A stretch of 64,000 nucleotides of DNA from Rugalucina vietnamica (lineage: Eukaryota; Mollusca; Bivalvia; Lucinida; Lucinidae): contig OZ024875.1 in the NCBI GenBank assembly GCA_964017185.1, positions 26,917,456 through 26,981,455 on the forward strand, in the 5' to 3' direction. The notes beneath the pieces were generated by a model. It was given only the letters and a program-made list of their open reading frames with translations. It ran no database searches and had not been told where the DNA came from. How positions within the stretch are numbered: position 1 is the first letter of the stretch; each line of letters opens with the position of its first letter. Below are positions 47,620 to 55,700 of the stretch, piece by piece. The position numbers and the translations under genes are program-made.

Positions 47620-49411
47620 GAAATCATTCTACTGATATCTAGATTCTTAGCAAATCCTGTATTGTTGTGCCAGCTAACGGAAAGTGGTTTGATAAGTGTA
47701 CTTATCTTTAGCACCATGCGCGGATCCAGAAATTTTCATGAGAGGGGGTCCAACGAAAATGGTAATTTTTGGTCACAGACTAGGGGGGGGGGGGGTCCAA
47801 CCCCCCCCCCCCAAAAAAAAAAATCCCAAAATTACTTTTTTTTTAGGTAAAATTTTCAAATTCCAAGGTGGTCCGGACCCCCGGTCCCCCCCCTCTGGAT
47901 CCGCGCATGAGCCCGCTTGAATTTGCGACAAGAAGTTTGTAAAAATGATATGATTTATATGAATACGAGTTGACCATTATGAAAACTAATTGACCAAAAT
48001 GTGTGAGAGTTGACTAAATTTGGTAAGATGAGTACGAATTGACCAAAATTGAGTACAAATTGACCAAATTGAGTACGAATTGACTTGAGTACGAATTGAC
48101 TCCATACCCTATATTTTATGGTATGTAAGTGACCCCTGTCCAAACCGGCAGCAATGTCAAAGTGTCAAAATGATAGTTTGGGCCTGAAACTTGTTTATAT
48201 AAAGATTTTAAACAATATTTTCAGCCATTTTTAATGTTTTCGTTAAAATTCATTTAATCAGTTAGCACGTCGACTAATTCTTACCTTATTTTTTGCAGAG
48301 TTGATGATGTCTTAATGTATTTGTAATCTGACCCATGTTGACAAAAGTTCGAATCGAAAACACCCACGTCAAAATCCAGGTCGTTCAGTTCAGTTTAAGA
48401 ATTCTTCGGTATTTATTATATGCATTAGGTTTTGAGGTGTTTACTTAATTTACAATATATATTTTATACCTAATTGACTTAAACGAACACTATTTGCAGG
48501 TTCATTTACGGCTGGGACTATATTCCGTGTTTATAAAGGAATATCTTGAAGTGTTTTCCAGAGATCAGATACACGTGGTTCGTCTTGAAGATTTTTCTGA
48601 TAACATGAAAGACAATCTACAAGACATATTTGACTTTTTGGGACTTGGTAAGTCAGTTCTATCATTTCGAATTTTAAGGGAAAATATCCACCCAATCAGT
48701 CCAGGTCCATGACAAAAAATATCTTGACTGCTTCCATCGATGTCTGCATTTTGGTATGCGTATAACTACCAGTGAGCAAATTAATACATTGGTTCTTTAC
48801 ACAGATGTTCCGTTTGACAAAAATGATACGATGTATTGAGTACAAAGAAGAAATAAAACATCGACTTTGTTTTATTCAGCCATATAAGATTTTCCTTGTA
48901 TGAAAGAAGCCATCATAAACAATTTAACAATAGTATAATGAAAACCTACGCCAGGATCAATAACCTTGAAACTGGTGTGAACAACGCTCTATGAAGTTAC
49001 CGTTCAAGAGAACGATAATAATTTTGGCTGTAAATACGGTCGCAAGAATGCAAATTTTGGTCAAAAACGTGGTCGTTGGTCGCTTAATCCAATGATAAAT
49101 TATAGTGAAAAATCGTCGGGAGGAATTGAAACTGGTCGTTAAACGTAGGTGGTCGCTCAATTCAAGTGGTCGTTCGCGGAATTTTTACTGTACATTCAGA
49201 AAGAAATATTTCTTTTTCAGAGCGATTATCAGACCAGAAGATGGACAAAATAACTAAAATGGACAGAAGTAACACTAAAGGGCCTGGAAAAGAGGCCATA
49301 GGGAGCATGAAAGATGAAACTAGGAAACTTCTCTATGAGTTTTACAAACCATTTAATGAAGAGCTAGCGCGTCTTCTACATGACCAGCGATTCAATTTTG
49401 GCATCAGATAG
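37881..49411 (+). CDS. carbohydrate sulfotransferase 15-like, 6 exons seen (incomplete)
   Basis: Golgi type II membrane sulfotransferases of the CHST15 (GalNAc4S-6ST) type move sulfate from PAPS to glycosaminoglycan sugars. Exons, all with AG/GT borders: 37881-38281, 42758-42880, 43183-43339, 43897-44059, 48500-48647 and 49221-49411 (TAG stop). Phases agree from exon 2 onward. Exon 1 gives a short basic stretch and one membrane anchor (LLAFVLISFCFTILYL), then an unrelated stem. Exons 2-3 give GDSSATYIFDNDFW and the 3'-phosphate-binding block KIIVSVRNPIER. Exon 4 continues LWSDFLYQ...FHEVV. Exon 5 has LRLGLYSVFIKEYLEVFSRD and VVRLEDFSDN. Exon 6 ends LLYEFYKPFNEELARLLHD. The exon carrying the 5'-PAPS motif should lie between 38281 and 42758, and the phase of exon 2 needs one, but I cannot find it. 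Exon 1 may belong to the gene only by position. Confidence 0.8.
39060..42240. repeat. ~380-bp degenerate repeat units in sulfotransferase intron
   Basis: Units share GTATGGCCCATCCCCTTTCT, CTTAAAGGATCTCAGTTTTA, GCTATTACTGCAGCTGGTGT, CTCCCCGTACA.CATCCATAG and GAGATCAGCGAGGATATTCT in this order. The cores at 41515 and 41893 are 378 bp apart; more degenerate units lie at about 39210 and 40680. Related fragments occur at 32-33.5 kb and 36.3-36.6 kb, so the family is both locally tandem and dispersed. Confidence 0.75.
39640..39835. repeat. single-arm array of GGACAAAACACCCCAC words
   Basis: Seven or so copies of (T)GGACAAAACACCCCACG occur in one orientation with variable spacers. The design is like the arms of the foldback-like elements; no inverted partner is visible. 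Confidence 0.75.
42457..42490. repeat. (ATT)n microsatellite
   Basis: A short run of ATT trinucleotides, about nine units. Confidence 0.9.
43256..43732 (+). repeat. six-copy ~78-bp array from the 3'-PAPS-motif exon end
   Basis: Copy 1 is the true 3' end of sulfotransferase exon 3 with its donor (GT at 43340). Five degenerate copies follow, with donor-like GT at 43418, 43496, 43577, 43646 and 43721 (spacings 78, 78, 81, 69, 75). Each keeps TGTCAGAAACCCC and AGAAAGGTAAACG or close variants, and several keep the preceding CATCTA(C/T)C.TCT block. Later copies carry stops or indels, for example TAG in copy 2, so only copy 1 is usable coding sequence. Confidence 0.85.
44316..44783. mobile_element. 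468-bp foldback (palindromic) element
   Basis: The left end CACGTGGTATTG pairs with the right end CAATACCACGTG. Pairing continues with interruptions through GATCAATGATCGGGT, GAAATTCGAGTTTTCTAC, GGTGCAGTCAATGCAGAAAT and GCAAACACTT. The arms are about 210 bp with a short centre holding a TTATAGTACTTCCAAT duplication. It lies in a sulfotransferase intron. Confidence 0.85.
44960..45245 (+). mobile_element. LINE ORF2 C-terminal relic
   Basis: The frame 45017-45241 ends with FHKYSLFLLVIMQWNALPEY and VEWLPTLNAFIEAV. This matches the FFPRTI..WN.LP block that closes CR1/Jockey-type proteins, as in the copies at 1234-1512 and 8819-9535. No upstream RT is present. Confidence 0.6.
45386..45607 (-). mobile_element. 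tRNA-headed SINE
   Basis: Read on the minus strand it begins GGGAGTGCTGTGGCGTAGTG (box A in GGCGTAGTGGTAGAGCG). Box B is GGTTCGATCCCC, then a body CTTGAGCAAGACACATCGAT and CTTGGCTCCGTCCCGACATG. The 3' end is GTGACGTTAAGCC with an ACAAACACAAAC tail. This is the complete head-body-tail layout of a SINE. Tail fragments recur at 10138-10215 and 26845-26885. Confidence 0.85.
45625..45950 (+). repeat. GTAGGCAAAGATC dispersed repeat, copy B
   Basis: This is the longest copy of the family: AGGTACAAGTAGGCAAAGAT at the left and GTTACTGGCGGGCTTAAACC with a GGTTTTACAGGTAC end at the right, longer than copy A by about 80 bp. It adjoins the SINE head. Neither a TIR nor box A/B is obvious, so the class is open. 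Confidence 0.8.
47458..47620. repeat. microsatellites (ATTC)n and (ATCT)n
   Basis: (ATTC)n at about 47458-47494 is followed after ~30 bp by a pure (ATCT)n tract at about 47526-47619. Confidence 0.95.
47714..47910. mobile_element. MITE with GCGCGGATCCAG ends
   Basis: CCATGCGCGGATCCAGAAAT at the left and CTCTGGATCCGCGCATG at the right are inverted complements. The interior has G-run and C-run blocks that also pair. It is non-coding and nested inside the element at 46380-48110. Confidence 0.75.
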
Positions 49412-49792
49412 CAAGGAAGGTCCTCGTATTTTGCGATTTCGCTTGCATGCATATGATATATAATGTAAAAACATGTATGAACCCCTAAAATGATACCATT
49501 ATTTTTGCCAAGGTCTACGAGATGCAGAGTTCTTCAAAACGACGGTGCCATACACGATATGAGTGACTTTTTGCACAATGGGATATAATATGTGGTGAAT
49601 TTAAGAGCACTTAGAGCTGTCAGTTAATTATTTTTGAATGCTGAAAATGTTCATATATAAATTTCAACTGTATTTATCTATATGTTATTCAACATCATTT
49701 TTACCATTGCAGAATTAATGTCCCCTTAAATCACAAAAATAGACTATCTGTAATTGTGTAGTGATCTGCGTGCCTTCTGCAGATCTCAAATT

Positions 49793-52700
49793 TTAGGTAG
49801 AGAATAGGAGAAGTGGACAATCTGTCAGAGTTTGTTGAAGACACCGAATAAATTGGTCAGCAGACATATCTGAAATTAGACAAACGGATAGAAAGTTATT
49901 AGTTTGTTGGAGTTTATTTTCTTATCTGACTTATTTTGACTTCGCTATTGCCATAACTGCCTTCATAATCTTCGATCATTTAGAGAAGACAGTCATGGCA
50001 CATGCAAACGCGGAATTAATGAAACTGAATATGCTTTAACAAAACGCAGGAAACTTCAGGGTCGGTAATGAAACATTACATCAGTGAATATATAACATAT
50101 ATAGCTTATTATTTGGTTTGAAAATCAAGAAAGCTCTTACCTTCACCAAAGCTTGAGTCTATAACGTCCAGTAAAAGCTGTCCTAACGTTTTTCTACTTA
50201 AGCACTGTAAGCGAGAAAAATATAACATTGGAATGTTAACTACATGTATTACAGTACATACAAAGCTTCTCACAGTCAGGACAAGAAATGAGTCATCCAT
50301 GCGTCGAAATGGGTTCTAGGCATGTTAACAAGCATATGCATTGTAAATGATTTTAGAGGTTTGTGTTATGTTTGATTATCTCTTTAACATAATGCATAAT
50401 AAAAAGGTTGCATTCGTCTTAACGTCGAAGCAAAAAGGGATACATCAATTTAATATGTTGCACTCGCAAAGTGGGTAGATTTTCCTTGACATAGAGTGAC
50501 CACAGGTGAAAGCATCGAGCTTCGAGTCCATATATGGCATCATCAATACACAGTTTTCCGTAAGCCCTTGTGACGACACCCAGAAACTTTGCTTCACATC
50601 TTGTCCATTGTCCCAGATATAATGTCCAGTCTTGCTGTTCCGATGAGCCCCTACCCAGAATGCAGTATTTTGTTTGTCAACGACTGTATCGTTCAAAATT
50701 TTCCTCATTGCGTTAAATTCATATTCTTCACTGAGAATTATCAACGTGCCACCAATATTCTTGCAAGCGATTTCTGCCTTAGACTTCACCGGTATTGGAT
50801 AAAGGAAGGGAAAGTAATACTTCTTCAGATTTGCATTATACTTGTATGCGTGCTTTCTCATGCACACATTGCCGTACAATGAACTTATTACGGCGGATGT
50901 ATTCAAATTAAGATGAGAATGTAAGTGGCAAAGTTTTGTTTGTTTTGAGAAAACGAAGGCGACACAATCAGTTGTTTCTAAACACTCCCTTGAGCACATG
51001 AACTCAGACCTTGTGGCTACTGACTTGATTCTATCAGCAATCAATGAAATATTTGCGAATTTCGGTATACTTTCCCACTTATAGTCAGAAACTTTTATCG
51101 CTGAATCCGTAATCTGGATATTCACATCAAGCGAAATGAATGCGGTAAGTACGAGTAAAGTCGTTTTACTCATTCCTTAATCTCACAGTACGACGCAAGT
51201 AAAGAAAAAAAAAAAAAAAAACACTGAATATGGCCAGACTATTCCAGACGTGCATTTATACACAACTGAATAGTATGTTGCGTAGCTCAAGTACGACCAA
51301 AGGCACAACCACTTTTCTTTGTTTCAAATGGAAATTGCATGATTTGTCATATTCAATGGTTTGAAATTAAAAGAAAATCCGTAAGGTTATTTGTTGCATA
51401 AAGTGTTTGTCAAACAAAATCACTTTCATTTTGCAAATTGTTGCTGTTCATTGTTTACTCCCAGATGCAATCAAAAAGCGACATCGAAATTTAATTTCCT
51501 GTAAAGCCGAGATATGCATACATTTGCTAGAGGAGGGAGTATGGTATGATTCCTTTCCCCGATAAAACACCCCTGATTTTTAAATGATTGAGAGACAATA
51601 AATACAAATGATTCCCTATCCCGGCGAAGAGAACATTTTCAAGAAAAAAGAATTGTCCACAAATATGCAGAGAGACAAAGGTTTTGTCAGTGAAAATGTT
51701 GTTAAGACCCTGTATTACTCGCCAGTTTAGTATAATACTGTCGGATATGAACCAAGCATTCCCAGGTGAACAAAAATAATTGCGGTAAGTTCGAGTAAAA
51801 GTCGTTTTACTCATATTCCGAAATCTCACACTACATCTGGCTTTGTCGGAACAAAACCCCAAAATTTGTTCTTATTTTAAATTAAAGGGTTAACGAACGT
51901 CTGAATATTTGATTTGTTTTTTTTTTCACCAGAATTCGGTGGAATTTTGCTGAGTTTTTTTTTCAATGGCAACAGCCTCGATTTGGCACCACCATAGATC
52001 AGAGCACAAAAGGTGACACTGCTTGATATTTTCGAAAACATGATTTTCAGAAAGGCCAGTGACTACGTCGAATTGTGCAGCTAGTTAAACGTTTCCTCTA
52101 AGTATACCATAATTACCATAGCAACTTCAATTCGCTAAAATACTAGTGAATGATATCAAATTTAATTGGTGTTAGAAAAGTAAATAGAAAATAAAAAATA
52201 AAAAAGGTAATAAGAGCTTTTACCTGTGTCCGCCCTTTCTGAAGCAGACGGAACACTGAGACGAGCTGGTCTTCCATGGAAAGTAAACGACTACATTCTG
52301 TCTCGAGAGCCTCGACTTGGAAATTAGCTGTCTGTAAATGGCGTCGGCACACCGCCAGCTCCCTATCAGTCTTTTCAATATCCTGAAAAGAAAAGCTTGT
52401 GACATTTTGTGTCGGCCTTGACTATATAGTAGATTCTAACACACCTCGCCTATATAGCCAATGGTAAAAAACGTGTTATATTGTGCAACAATTTCACTGG
52501 GCGAATAAGCGTGACATTACTTTGCGGCATTTGTGACGTCAGCTATCCCACAAAGCAGCGTTAGACGGTGAAACGTCGTTTTAGCGCACAACAAACGTAA
52601 TAAGTGTGTGTAAATACCAGCATTACAGTCAAATATTTGGCGGGATATCTGCAATGCAATGGCGGAAAGCTGAACGATATCGACGGTTTCAGCAACATTT

Positions 52701-55700
52701 ATTCCGTTTATTGTGTGTTAGAATCGAAATAGATCAGCTCAAAAGCGTGAATTGTTGAGTAATAATTCACTGTTTGTCGGTCAGTTGTAAGAAGATAAAT
52801 CATTCGCGCTACGCGCTCGTGATTTGATCTTCTTTACAACTGACCTCCAAACAGTGAATTATTACTCAACAATTCACTGCTAGAGCTGATCTATTTCGTA
52901 ACTATAATCCGAGGATAAAAATTGTTAATATGGTGTTGTAATTGAATCTAATGGCATGGGCGTTTTGACAGGATCTCCAACGGGAGTATTCGCAAAATAA
53001 AATCCAGTCCAGGCCAGTCGCCGAGTGCGTGTGAACAATAAAAGAAAACGGGCTATGCTTTTGTTACATTAAATTCATATTCCAAGAAAACGTAATTAAT
53101 GTGAGGACATGTGTGTTTTTGGAGTGGGAATCTTTTTCTGATTGCGCCTTTTCCTGATTTTTGCCTACTTGTACCTTTTTAAGAATATCAACAGTAAATG
53201 ACAACCATGCATGTAAAACAGGTCAAAAAAAGTTAAGCCCCAGCTGAATTTTTTCCATTGACTTACTTCCAAAACCTCTAGATTTGTTTTGTCATAACTT
53301 TAGAATTAATGAACGTTTTAACGTTTTACATGCAATTTCCAGCAATTAAGCTTGGATTATTCCTCGAAAGATGGAATGATTGTCATACATTTCAGATTGG
53401 TTTCTACAGAGCGCCACATGTTTCAATATAGGCCACGGAAAGCTCTCTATTATCCTATAATAAAATTGGCTAAATTCTGGGTATTCTTGGACAAAGAAGC
53501 AAATTTCGAAGGACAAGCTGTATTTCAACTTGAAACTTTGTGAAAGCATGCTATAGAATGATGCTGTTGTCTAATCTGGGCTTGGTGAGCGTTTTCAATC
53601 GCTTTTGAATTTCTTCAGATAAACGGTTAAACTTAGGTAATTTAACATTATGCCTATGGAGATATATTGACATGGGGCAGCCCGCTTCACTTATTTTGAC
53701 CAGTTTTATGACACAAATAGTAAACGGAATATTTAGGACACCAGTAATTATCGACTATCATATTGACAAATAATAGAAAATGCTCTCTGGCTCATTGTTT
53801 ACAGGTTGATAGAGTAACTTACGAGACATTTGTTGACCATAATTACAGATCGTAAAAGAAACTCAAATTTTATTCTTTCTTTGTACCTCCTATCGATACA
53901 GACTTGTTCAATACGTAAGGATTTTAAAGTTACCTGTATTTTTATGTTCAAAATTTCCTGCTGCTCGTTTATCTCATGTTCTAGCCTTTTTATCAGAAGT
54001 GCTTCCGGTGCCAGCTGGTCGTCTGCTGAACTGCAGTTAATTCCCTTATCTTGATCTGGAAGTGGTTTCAAAATCCAAAGGTAATAATCTCTCTTTGATT
54101 TACGGATGTTTCTGATAAAATTCAATAAAATCAACCACAGCTAAGACTCAATAAAACTCTTGTGGGTACACAGCTTTATGCACAGTTCCATGGTGAAATG
54201 TAGCTCAAACAAGGAACACTTGCTCGAACGCTTTCCCAATACCCCAAGAGCATTTATTGAATCGCGTTAAAGACATTTTCCTTATAATTTGGCACATAGT
54301 CTATTTTATAGGCTATACGACAACGTTTCTCAACTGATCGACTTCTTGGAAAATTTTCTAACATGATGGACGCCATGATAACAAAACATCAAAGTGTAAA
54401 CCAAGAAGGAGTTAGTTGCTGTTTCACGTTGAACTGGTAAAAATATTCTAATAAGTGAACCATGGCACGAGAGTGCCACCTGTTATTAGGCTACGAGTAT
54501 ACCTTGTTCAGTTTTGTCGTATGAACAGGTATTTTACCACAATGATCGCGAGCACCTTGAAACGTTTTAATCCACTTATATACAGACAACTCATGATCAA
54601 TTGTATTCTGTTGAAATTAAAATGGACGATATATTACATTCTGATTGAATTCCAGAACAGATGGTATTTACATTATGCCCCTGTCAGACTACGAGCCCTA
54701 ACTGATATGAATTCGTAGATCATTCTTCACTTGTCTCGCATCGCGCGGCATCGGTACGTTTTCGTAGGATTCGGGACAATGCCGTGGCCAGTCCGTGATC
54801 GAGATTCAAACTCCAAAATATCCAGAATAAGTTAAGAATACGTGACGATGCTGTAGAATTAAACAAGATTCAGTTCCGAGGCATAAAAATTCAATACGAT
54901 TTTATTACGAATTAACAGCGAATTTTTAACAAAAGTGCGGCCTCAGAATTAAACATTTAAAGAAATTGAACTAGAACATTCGACCGACTCAAAAATTACA
55001 GGAACTTACTACGAACTATATGAGCCTGTGCATGGGAAAATCAACAATTTGGGGTTCCGACCAGGTCTGACACAAACCAGGCTGTACAGTCACAGAAGCA
55101 GGCTAGAAGCTTGAAGTTTTGGATTTAAGAAGAAGAGAAAGTGTACTATCCGTGTAGCGAAAACAAAGGCGCTGATCAGCTTCGCGGTTACCGCGAAGCT
55201 GATCTGCGCCTTTGTTTTCGCCTATGCAGATTGTTGGTTTTCCTATGCGGCGGCTCATTTAAAGATTTCGACCGACTCAAAAATTATGGGAACTTACTAC
55301 GAACTATATGAGCCTGTGCATGGGAAAATCAACAATTTGGGGTTCCGACCAGGTCTGACACAAACCAGGCTGTACAGTCACAGAAGCAGGCTAGAAGCTT
55401 GAAGTTTTGGATTTAAGAAGAAGAGAAAGTGTACTATCCGTGTAGCGAAAACAAAGGCGCTGATCAGCTTCGCGGTTACCGCGAAGCTGATCTGCGTCTT
55501 TGTTTTCGCATATGCAAACTGTTGGTTTTTTCATGCACAGGCCCATATGGTTCAGTTAAGGTCAAGTTAAGACATATACAAACTGACTACGAATCCTAAA
55601 ATATTCCAATTCGTTGCAATTCCTGAGATTCGGGTCGTAGTCTGATAGGGACATTACCTGACATTGGCTCTAAAGGTTGGCTTGAATCATTTGCTATCAT

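Larger units (their letters stand above)
46380..48110. mobile_element. foldback-like element, GTCAATTCGTACTCA arrays
   Basis: The left arm (46389-46620) has about ten GGTCAATTCGTACTCATTT words, the last ones already inverted. The right arm (about 47960-48100) has them reversed (AATGAGTACGAATTGACC). ATATTTT lies at 46373-46379 and 48111-48117, just outside both ends, a probable 7-bp or longer duplication. The interior is AT-rich with microsatellites and one MITE; there is no coding sequence. Confidence 0.7.
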
